Shown: positions 19,286 to 29,200 of the stretch, piece by piece | How the letters are laid out: every line of letters begins with the position of its first letter | Position numbering within the stretch: position 1 is the stretch's first letter | DNA from: Paenibacillus agricola | Lineage (GTDB): Bacteria > Bacillota > Bacilli > Paenibacillales > NBRC-103111 | NCBI RefSeq assembly: GCF_011440305.1 | Contig: NZ_JAAOIW010000001.1 | Coordinates: forward strand, 186,001-250,000 | Length of the DNA: 64,000 nucleotides | Reading direction: 5' to 3' | Notes under the pieces: model-generated | What the model saw: the letters and a program-made list of their open reading frames with translations, nothing else | What the model was told of the DNA's origin: nothing | Databases searched by the model: none | Program-made: the position numbers and the translations under genes

Positions 19286-20158
19286 TTAACGCAGATCATC
19301 TGGTGATTCAAGGCTGATTCTGCCCATCTTGCCCGCACGTGCTTCTCTGATGATCGTTAATGAAGCTTTTTCCAAATCAACACGTCCGCCACTTAGCAGA
19401 GCGCCCCGCTTGCGGCCAATCTCTTCCATAATGGCTATAACGGCATCGGTATCCTTCATATCCTCAGGCAGCTTTTCAATACCATATCGTTCCTGTAGCG
19501 AAGAACCATAGTGGCTGGCTAAATAACGAACCAAGAACAAAGCGATATCCGAAATATGTAGCAGTTCTTCTTTAATAGCTCCTGTAGCCGCAAGGCGCAT
19601 ACCTACCTGCTGGTCTTCAAACTTCGGCCATAAAATGCCGGGTGTATCCAGCAATTCCATCTCCGAGCCTACTTTAATCCATTGCTGGCCCTTCGTAACC
19701 CCAGGCTTATCCCCTGTTAATGCTATTTTCCGCCCAGCCATCTTGTTAATTAATGTCGATTTCCCGACATTGGGAATCCCGACAATAAGCGCTCTTACCG
19801 CTCGGGGATTAATCCCTTTACGAATTTGTGTGGCAATCTTAGCAGCAAACAGCTCCCTGCAGCGGGATGCAATATCTTTAAGTTGATTTCCATTTGTCGA
19901 GTCCACAGGCAGCGCCTGGAGCCCTCTATCCGCAAAATAAGCGACCCACTTGGCCGTTACGGCCGGATCCGCCAAATCATGCTTATTCAAAAGCACTAGC
20001 CGCGGCTTGCTTTGCAAGATTTCATCAATCATTGGGTTTCTACTAGATAACGGAATACGTGCATCCAGCAATTCAATCACGACATCTATCAACTTTAGTT
20101 TAGCCTGAATTTCACGCCGGGCTCTTGTCATGTGACCTGGAAACCATTGAATCGTCAT
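19286..20158 (-). CDS. rbgA: Ribosome biogenesis GTPase RbgA (YlqF)
   Basis: 290 residues. A circularly permuted GTPase: G4 (LLNKHDLAD) precedes G1 ([16 protein letters not shown]) and G3 ([10 protein letters not shown]). The N-terminal [16 protein letters not shown] is the family signature. RbgA acts late in 50S assembly, promoting addition of L16 and other proteins. It sits about 37 bases after lepB and close to rplS, in a cluster concerned with translation. Start ATG with a GAGGTGA site. Confidence 0.97.
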   Translation of the reverse strand: MTIQWFPGHMTRARREIQAKLKLIDVVIELLDARIPLSSRNPMIDEILQSKPRLVLLNKHDLADPAVTAKWVAYFADRGLQALPVDSTNGNQLKDIASRCRELFAAKIATQIRKGINPRAVRALIVGIPNVGKSTLINKMAGRKIALTGDKPGVTKGQQWIKVGSEMELLDTPGILWPKFEDQQVGMRLAATGAIKEELLHISDIALFLVRYLASHYGSSLQERYGIEKLPEDMKDTDAVIAIMEEIGRKRGALLSGGRVDLEKASLTIIREARAGKMGRISLESPDDLR

Positions 20159-20195
20159 ACGGTCACCTCAGTTTCTTTTCGAACATTATTATTTA

Positions 20196-20768
20196 TTAAA
20201 AGTGAACCAGGCTTATCCTATTAAAAGGCCAAAATATTAAATCAGCCCGTCCCACAACCTGATCGTATTTAACAAATCCAATTTGGCGGCTATCTGCACT
20301 GTTGGAGCGATTGTCTCCCATTACAAATATGGTTCCTTCAGCCACTGTTTTTTCGGAGAAATTTCTTGTATTGTAGGGTACCCCAGTCCTTGCGGCTTCA
20401 TCCAATACGTTTTTTAAATAGGGCTCGTCCAACACTTGATTATTGACATAAACCTTATCGCCTTCTACCCGAATCGTTTCCCCTGGAAGAGCAATAACGC
20501 GCTTGATATAATCTTTATCCTCGGTAGCATGGAATACAATAACTTCGCCACGTTCAGGTTTTCTGATGGAATAAATAATTTTGCTAACAATTAGTCGTTC
20601 ACTCGTAAAGAAATTCGGCTCCATGGAAGGCCCTTCCACAATAAAGGGAGCAAAAATAAACCAACGAATAACAAAGACTAGAGCCGCAGCGATCAGCAGC
20701 GCTTTTGCCCATTCCCAAGCTTCTTTCTTGAGTGGACTTGATTTTTCTATGGTGTTTTCCTGCTCCAT
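20196..20768 (-). CDS. lepB: Type I signal peptidase
   Basis: 190 residues, SipS-like. One N-terminal membrane helix (about 22-40), then the catalytic Ser48 in EGPSMEP, the general-base Lys89 in YIKRVIALPGE, and the box-E motif GDNRSNSADSR. It cleaves Sec signal peptides on the outer face of the membrane. It is located between rplS and rbgA; a hairpin terminator precedes it, so it may have its own promoter in the 20769-20850 gap. Confidence 0.97.
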   Translation of the reverse strand: MEQENTIEKSSPLKKEAWEWAKALLIAAALVFVIRWFIFAPFIVEGPSMEPNFFTSERLIVSKIIYSIRKPERGEVIVFHATEDKDYIKRVIALPGETIRVEGDKVYVNNQVLDEPYLKNVLDEAARTGVPYNTRNFSEKTVAEGTIFVMGDNRSNSADSRQIGFVKYDQVVGRADLIFWPFNRISLVHF

Positions 20769-20851
20769 TCTAGACCTACCCTTCCCGATCGATGGTTATA
20801 AAATGTGTCCAGCAGTGCTGAACACATAAATTCTGATCTTTTAAGAAAAAC

Positions 20852-20878
20852 GAAAAGGAGCTTGGTGAACAAGCCCCT
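20852..20878 (-). terminator. Rho-independent terminator after rplS
   Basis: 9-bp stem (AGGGGCTTG/CAAGCTCCT on the minus strand, one G-U pair) with a 5-base loop and a following TTTTCGTTTTT. Confidence 0.8.
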
Positions 20879-20891
20879 GATTGTTTTCGTC

Positions 20892-21236
20892 TTATCGAAT
20901 CTCTTGAATTCTAGCTGCTTTACCACGAAGACCACGCAAGTAGTACAATTTCGCGCGGCGAACTTTACCACGACGAGCTACTTCAAGCTTGTCAATCTTC
21001 GGGGAATTGATAGGGAACGTTCTTTCAACGCCAACACCGTAAGAAATTTTTCTAACGGTAAATGTTTCGCTGATTCCACCACCATGGCGTTTGATAACAA
21101 CACCTTCAAATAGCTGAATCCGTTCGCGAGTACCCTCAATAACTTTAACATGAATCTTCACTGTATCGCCTGGACGAAACTTAGGCAAATCTTGGCGAAT
21201 TTGATCCTTTGTAATCTCTTGAATTAAATTACTCAT
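20892..21236 (-). CDS. rplS: 50S ribosomal protein L19
   Basis: 114 residues, full length. [40 protein letters not shown] and the C-terminal [20 protein letters not shown] are the conserved L19 blocks. It lies at the 30S-50S interface. The gene is flanked by a long upstream leader that probably binds L19 and by a terminator, so it can be its own transcription unit within the trmD region. Confidence 0.98.
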   Translation of the reverse strand: MSNLIQEITKDQIRQDLPKFRPGDTVKIHVKVIEGTRERIQLFEGVVIKRHGGGISETFTVRKISYGVGVERTFPINSPKIDKLEVARRGKVRRAKLYYLRGLRGKAARIQEIR

Positions 21237-21345
21237 AATTTACTTCCTCCTTCCACACAGGTGTTCATTCCGCCTCTGAAGTTGATACCTAGTTAGCTGC
21301 GCGTAGAGGACCACCGTAATGAGGCAAAATTGCCACAACGTTGTA
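21237..21345 (-). promoter_or_regulatory. Probable L19 autoregulatory mRNA leader with promoter
   Basis: The gap between trmD and rplS reads, on the minus strand, CGGTGGTCCTCTACGC, then GGTATCAACTTCAGAGGCGG and AATGAACACCTGTGTGGAAGG. These fit my recollection of the Firmicute L19 leader (Rfam L19_leader). A promoter candidate, TTGGGC-N16-TATACA, lies just upstream, near the trmD stop. The family call is from memory and would need a covariance-model search. Confidence 0.55.
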
Positions 21346-21369
21346 TATATTACCATACTTTACGCCCAA

Positions 21370-22134
21370 TTACAACATATTATCTGCCGCCTGCTTCTTC
21401 TGCTCCAAATCGGCTAACCAAAGCTGCTCCTTCGGAGTCAAGGAAGCATCTTTTAGGAGCTCTGGACGTTTGCTCCAAGTCCGCAGCAGTGACTGCTGCC
21501 TGCGCCATATCGCAATATTCGCATGATGGCCCGAAACGAGAATATCCGGTACCTGCCAATCCCGGAACTGCACGGGCCTCGTGTAATGCGGGTATTCCAA
21601 GAGTCCCGTGCTGAAGGAATCTTCAGAGGCTGAGGACTCATTGCCTAATACACCAGGCAAGAGTCTTACTACGCTGTCGATTACAGCCATTGCAGGCAGC
21701 TCTCCGCCCGTTAACACATAGTCGCCTATAGAGATCTCATCCGTCACCAAATGCTCGCGTATGCGCTCGTCATAGCCTTCATAATGACCGCATATAAAAA
21801 TCAAATGCTGCTCTTTGGCCAATTCTTCGGCTTTTCTCTGGGTATAAGGCTCGCCTTGAGGGCACATCAATATAATCCGCGGCTGACTCTCACCTTCAAG
21901 CTGAAGATCAACTAAGGATTCCACAGCGGAGAAAATGGGCTCTGCTTTCAACACCATACCGCCACCGCCGCCATAGGGGTAATCATCAACTGTGTTATGC
22001 TTATTGTTGGAAAATTCGCGAAAATCGATGGTATTCAGCTCAACCAAACCTTTATCACGGGCTTTGCCCAAAATGCTTGCTGAAAATACACCTTCAAACA
22101 TCGGAGGAAATAAGGTAAGCACATCAATTTTCAT
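21370..22134 (-). CDS. trmD: tRNA (guanine-37-N1)-methyltransferase
   Basis: 254 residues. The SPOUT trefoil-knot core is visible as [17 protein letters not shown] and [20 protein letters not shown]. TrmD uses SAM to methylate G37 next to the anticodon, preventing +1 frameshifts. Its ATG overlaps the rimM stop (TAATG), so the two are coupled. The order rpsP-khpA-rimM-trmD-rplS is the classic one. Confidence 0.98.
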   Translation of the reverse strand: MKIDVLTLFPPMFEGVFSASILGKARDKGLVELNTIDFREFSNNKHNTVDDYPYGGGGGMVLKAEPIFSAVESLVDLQLEGESQPRIILMCPQGEPYTQRKAEELAKEQHLIFICGHYEGYDERIREHLVTDEISIGDYVLTGGELPAMAVIDSVVRLLPGVLGNESSASEDSFSTGLLEYPHYTRPVQFRDWQVPDILVSGHHANIAIWRRQQSLLRTWSKRPELLKDASLTPKEQLWLADLEQKKQAADNML

Positions 22135-22655
22135 TAATCCAACAAACCTTCCATTAAATGTACCTTGACCAGCTTCTTGTCCACATCTACTTCCAAAATA
22201 ACATCGTCAATATATGGAAGCAGCACCTGTTTGCCCGTTGGCCGATCAACTACCCATACATCATTGGCTCCTGGAGATAAAATTTCACTAATGGTTCCGA
22301 TTTCTTCACCTTCATCACTAACGACCTGACAGCCAATAATTTCGTGGTAGTAAAATTCGTCGTCCGGTAACTCAAGCATATATTGCTCTTCTACCTTCAG
22401 CAGCCAGCCTTTATATTTCTCAACATCATTAATATGGTGGAAGCCTTTAAATTTAACGATAAACATTTTTTTATGCTCACGGGCTACTTCAATCGTAACG
22501 GGAAACTTCGTATTTTGCTTAGGATCCACAAATACCAATTGGCTTCCTTTAGCAAACCGTTCTTCGGCAAAATCAGTTTCCGGAAAAATCCGCAATTCCC
22601 CTAAAAGGCCATGTGTATTCACAATCTTGCCTACGGTATACAATTTATCGTTCAT
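22134..22655 (-). CDS. rimM: 16S rRNA-processing protein RimM
   Basis: 173 residues from ATG 22655, chosen because it follows a G-rich site (GGGGGGGACCT) and gives the family start [20 protein letters not shown]; a longer reading to 22751 would include an intergenic terminator. An N-terminal RimM domain is followed by a PRC-barrel ([20 protein letters not shown]). RimM binds S19 and helps mature the 30S head. Confidence 0.96.
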   Translation of the reverse strand: MNDKLYTVGKIVNTHGLLGELRIFPETDFAEERFAKGSQLVFVDPKQNTKFPVTIEVAREHKKMFIVKFKGFHHINDVEKYKGWLLKVEEQYMLELPDDEFYYHEIIGCQVVSDEGEEIGTISEILSPGANDVWVVDRPTGKQVLLPYIDDVILEVDVDKKLVKVHLMEGLLD

Positions 22656-22705
22656 AGGTCCCCCCCAGAGATAATAGTACGCACCTAAAAGAGTACAGTA
22701 TCTGT

Positions 22706-22739
22706 TATAGAAAAAAGAGTTAGGATTTCTCCTAACCCT
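22706..22739 (-). terminator. Intra-operon terminator between khpA and rimM
   Basis: 10-bp stem (one G-U) with a 4-base loop and at least five T following on the minus strand. It lies inside the rpsP-khpA-rimM-trmD run and would reduce expression of rimM-trmD relative to rpsP. Confidence 0.8.
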
Positions 22740-22750
22740 CATGGTTTCCA

Positions 22751-22981
22751 TTAAGAAACAATTTCAACCGAAACGCGTTTACTTGTTTTTACTGCAGCCG
22801 AAGTCACTACGGTGCGAAGCGCTTTGGCAATACGCCCTTGCTTTCCAATTACCTTCCCAACATCGTCAGGATGAACGGAAAGCTCATACGTAATGCTGCG
22901 CTCATCCTCTACCGCATTAACTTTTACTTCATTGGGATGATCAACCAACGCCTTAGCGATAACGGTTATTAGATCCTTCAT
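22751..22981 (-). CDS. khpA: KH-domain RNA-binding protein KhpA (YlqC)
   Basis: 76 residues, a single KH domain with the GKQGR form of the GxxG loop (VGKVIGKQGRIAKALRTVV). In other Firmicutes KhpA works with KhpB (Jag) in RNA binding and in control of cell elongation and division. It follows rpsP by 21 bases with a GGAGGGTG site. Size and position match B. subtilis ylqC. Confidence 0.95.
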   Translation of the reverse strand: MKDLITVIAKALVDHPNEVKVNAVEDERSITYELSVHPDDVGKVIGKQGRIAKALRTVVTSAAVKTSKRVSVEIVS

Positions 22982-23002
22982 AACACCCTCCGAATCGGCA
23001 GA

Positions 23003-23275
23003 TTACTTCTGCAGCTTGGACTCGTGAAACTTCTTCATAATACCCGCTTTGCTGAACAGACTACGAACAGTGTCAGAAGCCTGAGCACCTGTTGAAAGCC
23101 ATTTCAACGCTTTCTCTTCATCAATACTTACAGTTGCCGGGTTGGTTACTGGGTTGTAAGTACCAATTTCTTCGATAAAGCGACCATCACGCGGTGAACG
23201 GGAGTCGGAAACTACTAGACGGTAAAAAGGAGCCTTGTGAGCACCAATACGTTTTAGACGAATACGTGTTGCCAT
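23003..23275 (-). CDS. rpsP: 30S ribosomal protein S16
   Basis: 90 residues, full length: [20 protein letters not shown], then [19 protein letters not shown] and a C-terminal [21 protein letters not shown]16 is an early-assembly 30S protein. AGGAGGTGA lies upstream of the ATG. The gene follows ffh, as in B. subtilis. Confidence 0.98.
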   Translation of the reverse strand: MATRIRLKRIGAHKAPFYRLVVSDSRSPRDGRFIEEIGTYNPVTNPATVSIDEEKALKWLSTGAQASDTVRSLFSKAGIMKKFHESKLQK

Positions 23276-23327
23276 TTTAAAATCACCTCCTACATAGAAT
23301 AAACAAGCTTATCATTCAAACCTTGGC

Positions 23328-24701
23328 TTAACCAAAGGGGAATTTCATACCTTTACCCATCTTACCTTTTAACCCTTTAAGACCTTTTGGTCCTTTAGGA
23401 CCCATCATACTTGAAAATTGCTTCATCATTTTGCGCATATCATCAAACTGCTTAATGAAACGGTTTACTTCCTGTACGGAATTACCGCTTCCCGCTGCTA
23501 GACGTTTGCGCCGGCTTGGCGTAAGCATATCCGGATTTTGCCGTTCTTGCTTGGTCATTGATTTCACAATAGCAGCAACTCGCCCCAATTGCTTATCATC
23601 AACCTTGATATCCTTCATACCCTTCATCTTGTTAGCACCAGGCAGCATATCAATAATCTGGTCGAGCGGTCCCATTTTCTTGACCTGCTCCATTTGATCC
23701 AGAAAGTCATCGAAGGTAAATTCCGCGGTGCGCATTTTGCGCTCCATTTCTTTAGCCTTCTCTACATCAATGCCTTCTTGTGCTTTCTCAATCAAGGTCA
23801 GCATATCGCCCATGCCTAGAATTCGTGAAGCCATCCGTTCTGGATGGAAAGGCTCTAAGGCTTCCATTTTCTCGCCCATACCGACGAATTTGATTGGGCA
23901 GCCTGTTACAGCTTTAACCGATATTGCAGCTCCGCCGCGAGTATCACTGTCAAGCTTCGTAAGTATGACACCAGATAGTGTAAGCTGCTTGTGAAAGCTT
24001 TCAGCTACATTGACCGATTCTTGGCCCGTCATTGCATCTACAACGAGCAAAATTTCATCAGGCTTTACAGCTTCTGTAATTTGCTTTAGCTCGTCCATCA
24101 ACGATTCATCGATGTGCAAACGACCTGCTGTATCGACTATCAAATAATCATTGCCATGGTCTTTGGCATGCTGCAAAGCGTTCTTGGCGATCTCTACCGG
24201 GCTTACCTGGTCTCCCATTGTAAATACCGGTACTTTGATCTGCTCCCCTAACACTTGCAACTGCTTGATCGCAGCAGGACGGTATATATCACCTGCAGCC
24301 AATAAGGGGCGGTGGTTCTGCTGTAATAACATCCTAGCAAGCTTAGCTGATGCTGTAGTTTTACCAGCACCCTGCAAGCCGACCATAAGGATAACGGTTG
24401 GAGGGCGATTGGAGCGTGCCAGCTTGCTCTGAGAGCCGCCCATCAATTCCGTTAGTTCTTTATTAACGATATCGACAACGATCATTGCAGGTGTAAAGCT
24501 TTGCAGCACTTCCTGCCCTATGGCACGTTCCTTGACCTTGGCAATAAATTCTTTGACAACCTTGAAATTAACATCCGCTTCAAGGAGTGCCAGACGAACC
24601 TCGCGCAATGCTTCGCTAACATCATCTTCTGTCAGCTTGCCTTTACCTCTTAGCTTGCTAAAAACCTTTTGCAGCCGGTTCGCTAAACTTTCGAATGCCA
24701 T
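23328..24701 (-). CDS. ffh: Signal recognition particle protein Ffh
   Basis: 457 residues from ATG 24701 (AGGTGAAG upstream). N-domain, then the GTPase G-domain with GLQGAGKTTASAKLA (about 108-122), DTAGRLHID, TKLDSDTRGGA and the GMGEKMEAL motif, then the Met-rich M-domain that binds 4.5S RNA and signal sequences. The C-terminus carries Gly/Lys/Pro-rich short repeats (KGPKGLKGLKGKMGKGM). Ffh delivers nascent membrane proteins to FtsY, encoded about 0.5 kb downstream. Confidence 0.98.
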   Translation of the reverse strand: MAFESLANRLQKVFSKLRGKGKLTEDDVSEALREVRLALLEADVNFKVVKEFIAKVKERAIGQEVLQSFTPAMIVVDIVNKELTELMGGSQSKLARSNRPPTVILMVGLQGAGKTTASAKLARMLLQQNHRPLLAAGDIYRPAAIKQLQVLGEQIKVPVFTMGDQVSPVEIAKNALQHAKDHGNDYLIVDTAGRLHIDESLMDELKQITEAVKPDEILLVVDAMTGQESVNVAESFHKQLTLSGVILTKLDSDTRGGAAISVKAVTGCPIKFVGMGEKMEALEPFHPERMASRILGMGDMLTLIEKAQEGIDVEKAKEMERKMRTAEFTFDDFLDQMEQVKKMGPLDQIIDMLPGANKMKGMKDIKVDDKQLGRVAAIVKSMTKQERQNPDMLTPSRRKRLAAGSGNSVQEVNRFIKQFDDMRKMMKQFSSMMGPKGPKGLKGLKGKMGKGMKFPFG

Positions 24702-24755
24702 ATACTTCACCTCTTGAGCGTTACTGTGAATCCTTGAATGAAACCAACTGTTTGC

Positions 24756-25106
24756 TCATTCTATTTCGGACAGCTGCTCCAGCAAAGCTAAGGACTGCCT
24801 CTTAGATACGGGCTCCCATACGGCCACTAATTGTTCGAGCTGCTGAATAACTATTTGTCTTTGCTTATGTTTATCATGCAATTGAAGCTTTAATTCGTAA
24901 TCTTCCAAAACCGCTTCTGCCCGCTTAATATGCTCATACACAGCTTGGCGGCTGATTTGAAACTCTGCTGCAATCTCACCGAGTGAGTAATCATCATGAA
25001 AATAAAGCTTGACAAAAATTTGTTGTTTATCCGTTAGCAACAATCCATAATAATCAAACAGAATGTTAACACGATTCGTTTTGGCGAGCATAAGATCTTC
25101 ATTCAA
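24756..25106 (-). CDS. ylxM: YlxM-family helix-turn-helix protein
   Basis: 116 residues from a TTG start with GGAGG 9 bases upstream. The helix-turn-helix segment YSLGEIAAEFQISRQAVYEH IKRAE belongs to the YlxM/p13 family, which is nearly always encoded beside ffh. Streptococcal YlxM stimulates SRP GTPase activity, so a role in SRP targeting is likely. The C-terminal 40 residues are Gln- and Leu-rich and probably helical. It is the first gene of a ylxM-ffh unit with a strong promoter upstream. Confidence 0.93.
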   Translation of the reverse strand: MNEDLMLAKTNRVNILFDYYGLLLTDKQQIFVKLYFHDDYSLGEIAAEFQISRQAVYEHIKRAEAVLEDYELKLQLHDKHKQRQIVIQQLEQLVAVWEPVSKRQSLALLEQLSEIE

Positions 25107-25156
25107 AGTGCAGCGCCTCCGTTAAGGTAAAACCCTTTACAGTAACAACATTACTT

Positions 25157-25185
25157 ATAATACTGAAAATAAAGAACGATGTCAA
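25157..25185 (-). promoter_or_regulatory. SigA promoter of ylxM-ffh
   Basis: TTGACA (25185-25180), 17-base spacer, TATTAT (25162-25157) on the minus strand: near-consensus, about 50 bases upstream of ylxM. Confidence 0.75.
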
Positions 25186-25209
25186 GTCTTTTTCCTTGTC
25201 ACTCACTTG

Positions 25210-26184
25210 TCACTCTTTTATCCACTTGCCAAACAAGGCATGAACGAATTGTTCAGAGTCAAATTGCTGCAAATCATCGATTTTTTCGCCTAGCCCCACG
25301 AATTTAACCGGTAATTGAAGCTCTTGGCGGATCGCTACAACGATTCCCCCCTTGGCCGTACTGTCCAGCTTCGTTAGCACTAAACCGGTCAAGCCTGATT
25401 TCTCATCGAACATCTTCGCTTGGCTTAATGCATTTTGTCCAGTTGTTGCGTCCAATACGAGCAATACCTCATGAGGGGCCTCTGGTACCTCACGGGTAAT
25501 GACACGGTATATTTTATTAAGCTCCTCCATCAAATTCACTTTATTTTGCAGGCGTCCCGCCGTGTCGCATAGCAGGATATCTACGCCACGGCTTTTGGCT
25601 GCATGAAGTGCATCAAACATGACTGCAGCCGGGTCTGATCCCGATTGCTGCTTAATGACATCAACCCCAGCACGCTTGCCCCATACTTCCAGCTGCTCAA
25701 TGGCTCCGGCACGAAACGTATCTCCAGCAGCCAACATGACTTTTTTTCCTTGCGACTTAAACATATGAGCCATCTTGCCTATCGTCGTTGTTTTGCCAAC
25801 CCCATTGACGCCTACAAAAAGAATCACAGTCAAACCGGAGGAGGCCATCTTTAGCGATGATTTTTCGTCGCCTTTCAGCAAAGCCACGATCATTTCTGAG
25901 AGGATCGGCTGGAGCTCGCTTGGCTGCTCAATCTTTCGTTTACGCACCTCGGCCCGAAGGTTCTCAATCAGCTTCATTACGGTACCAACACCTACATCAG
26001 CACCGATTAAGATTTCTTCAAGCTCCTCGTAAAAATCCTCGTCGATTTTTTTGCGGCGGCTGAACAAATCCTCGACCCGTTCCACAAATACATCGCGGGT
26101 TTTGGCCAAGCCTTCCTTAAACTTATTGGTGACTTCCTCGGCCTTTGAGGAAATGCTATCTTTTAATTTTTTAAAAAAGCTCAT
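25210..26184 (-). CDS. ftsY: Signal recognition particle receptor FtsY
   Basis: 324 residues from ATG 26184 (GGAGGG upstream). A short N-terminal charged region (MSFFKKLKDSISSKAEE) without the long acidic A-domain, then N and G domains with GVNGVGKTTTIGKMAHM, DTAGRLQNKVNLMEEL and TKLDSTAKGGI, and the closing FVGLGEKIDDLQQF. FtsY is the membrane receptor for SRP. It follows smc by about 27 bases and is last in the rnc-smc-ftsY group. Confidence 0.98.
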   Translation of the reverse strand: MSFFKKLKDSISSKAEEVTNKFKEGLAKTRDVFVERVEDLFSRRKKIDEDFYEELEEILIGADVGVGTVMKLIENLRAEVRKRKIEQPSELQPILSEMIVALLKGDEKSSLKMASSGLTVILFVGVNGVGKTTTIGKMAHMFKSQGKKVMLAAGDTFRAGAIEQLEVWGKRAGVDVIKQQSGSDPAAVMFDALHAAKSRGVDILLCDTAGRLQNKVNLMEELNKIYRVITREVPEAPHEVLLVLDATTGQNALSQAKMFDEKSGLTGLVLTKLDSTAKGGIVVAIRQELQLPVKFVGLGEKIDDLQQFDSEQFVHALFGKWIKE

Positions 26185-26211
26185 AGTGCTTACCCTCCCC
26201 CTCTTGGTCAT

Positions 26212-29200
26212 CTAGCTTGCTATAATCGCTTCGTCTTCTTCCATACGGACGGATACAAGCTTGGATACGCCGCCTTCTTCCATCGTCACCCCGTATAATA
26301 CATCTGCTTCTTCCATCGTTCCTTTGCGGTGGGTAACCACAATGAACTGCGTTTGCTCCGAGAACTCCCGTAAATATTCGGCAAACCGTGTAACATTGGC
26401 TTCATCCAAAGCTGCCTCCACCTCATCGAGGACGCAGAAAGGCACTGGCTTCACGCGAATTATCGCAAACAGCAGCGCAATCGCTGTAAGGGCACGTTCG
26501 CCCCCTGAGAGCAGCTGCAGGTTTTGCAGCTTTTTGCCTGGCGGCTGTGCCACAATTTCGATGCCTGTATTCAGCAGGTTGCTCGGCTCCGATAAAATCA
26601 AATCGGCACGCCCGCCGCCAAACAGCTTAGCAAACACAATCACAAAATGAGTCCGGATCAAATCGAAGGTGATGCGGAAGCGCTTGGACATCTCCTCATC
26701 CATTTCGTGGATAACCTGATAAAGCGTTGTTTTCGCATCCACCAAGTCATTTTTCTGCTCGCTAAGGAACTCGTAGCGTTCATTAACGCGCAAATATTCT
26801 TCAATCGCACCCAGATTGACATCGCCTAAAATCGCAATTTCCCGTTTTAATTCCCGCACTTTATTTTGAGTTCCCAGTACATCCTCAGGCACAGGATAAC
26901 GCTCTTTAGCCAGCTCAATGCTTAATTCATAATCATCTGCGAGCTTTTTCAACAGATTCTCAAGCTCTACATCCAGCCGGGTCACCCTGACCTCCGTTTG
27001 GTGTAGTTGCTCATCAACCTTGCGCAGCTGGTTACGTTCTTCTCTCGTCTTATTCTCTTCATGGTCGAGCTTACCCTGCCACTCTGATCGCTCAGCACGT
27101 TTGAGGTCGAGCAACTCCGAGCAATGCTGTTTTTTAATAGATAAATTATTCAATAGCTCCATTTGCGATAGGGATTCTTGCTGGACATTAGACATGTCCA
27201 GGTCCATTTGCTGCAGGATGCTGCGGTTCAGATCAAGCTCCTTGTAAAGCTCGGCTAGCTCGGTCTTGAAATGCTTCTCCTGATCTTGCAAGGATTGTTT
27301 CTCTTGGGAAAGCGATGCGACTTTGATCTTGAGGTCGGTCAGCAGGCTCTGCAATTGTTCTTTTTCTTGCTCACCAGCTTTGCGTGCAGATGCCGCTTCC
27401 CGAATAGCCTGCTGAATGATCGCTTCTTCCTCTTGGAGCAGCTCCAAGGATAATAAGGCCGCTTCGCGCCGCGATCCCAATTCACGGCTTTCTGTGTTCA
27501 GCGAGTCGCCATCCTGGCTGTATAGCAACAGCTGGTCGGCAACCTGCTTGGACTCTTGCTCGATCGGCTGCAAGGCTGCCTGCACCTGTTGCTCTTCGAT
27601 CCGCAGATTCTCACCATTCTGTCGCAGCGCCTCCAGCGCGTTGGTTTCGGAGGAAATCTCCTTGCGCATCTGCTCTCCCCTTGTACGCAGCTGCTGCATC
27701 TGCTTCTGCGAATCCAGAATTTCCTGATCCATTTCTTCAATCTGGCGTTGGCGGCTGAGCAGGCTGGTTGTTTTACGCTGTTGGCTCCCCCCTGTCATGG
27801 AGCCCCCTGGGTTCACAATGTCGCCCTCCAAGGTAACAACCCGATATCGGTACTGGATCTTGGCTGCAATGCGGTTTGCCATATCCAATTGGCTTACTAT
27901 AATCACATTGCCAAGCAAGCTGCCCACAATTTGGCGATACGGCTCCTCATATTGCACCAAGTCAATACCGATGCCTACGAAGCCCTCCATGCTCTCTATA
28001 GACCGCTTATCCGAATCCGGAATAGAACGGCTTCGTATGACATCCAGGGGCAGGAAGGTGGCCCGTCCAAGCTGGCGCCTTTTCAAGAAAGCAATTGCCT
28101 CACGGGCATTGCCTTCGCTGTCTACAACCACATGCTGCAGGGCGCCGCCTAACGCGGTTTCCATCGCTGTTTCCACCTGTGCCGGTACCTTCATCAGCTC
28201 GGCTACGGCTCCACGGATCCCTTGCAGATCACGGCGATCCTTTGCTTTTAGTATCTCTTTGACGCCATGGATAAAGCCGTCATAGTCGTTCGCCATCTCG
28301 CGCATCGTATCCCGCCTGGACACCAAGGCATCCAGCTTCTGCTCCCACTTGCGTACAGAGGATTGGGCTTCTTCGGAGAGCTGCTGCTTCGATTTGAGCG
28401 TTTGGCTTGCATCCACATAACGAGTACGCAAATCCGCAATCTGCTTCTTGACGGTGGCTAAGCGCTTTTCTAGCTCCTGCTTACGCACGGAGATGCCGTC
28501 TGCTTGTTCCTTCCACTTGCGATGCTCGCCGCCAAGCCTCTCTAACCGCCTCGACAAGCCTTCGTTCTGCTGCTCGGTATAACGGACTTCATTGCGTGCA
28601 TTCGCTATTTTATTCAAAGTTTCCAACAAATCGCTTTTTAAGCGGTCTTCCTCACTGTTGCTGACACCACCAGCTACCCCAACCAAACGTGCTTCCTCTG
28701 CCATCAGCTTGGCTTGGAATTGCAGCAACTCGGCTGATATCGCTGTAATCTTACCTTTAAAAAGATTGAGGTCCGCTTCCTTCTCGACCATTCGTTGCCC
28801 TTGCTGGGCCGCTGTCTGCCTAAGCTGCGCCTGGTTGCCGACATAATTTTTCTTGCGCTCCTTCAGCACCTCGCCATGACCTTCGCATTTCTCGAAGTCC
28901 TCACTGAGCTGAAGCAGCTCTTCCTGCAGCTTTTCGATATCCACTTCAAGACGGCGTGTTTCCGAGCGGTGCTTCTCCAGATGGGTATCATGCTGGCCCA
29001 CAATGGCAGAAAGCGATACTTGCTCCAGCCTCAACCTGTCCAAATTGGCATTGTTATCTGTCCATGAAATATAAATCTGCTCAATCTGATACACGTACAT
29101 CGCAATTTCGCTGCTTTTCAGCTGCTCACGCAGCTCCTTATAGCGCACCGCTTTCTCAGACTGCTGTCGCAGCGGCTCGATCTGGTCCTCCAGCTCTGTA

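Noticed and set aside
27556-28152. 198-codon plus-strand frame in smc
   Set aside because: Antisense of coiled coil and hinge; Leu/His-rich product typical of reversed Gln/Glu-rich coding.
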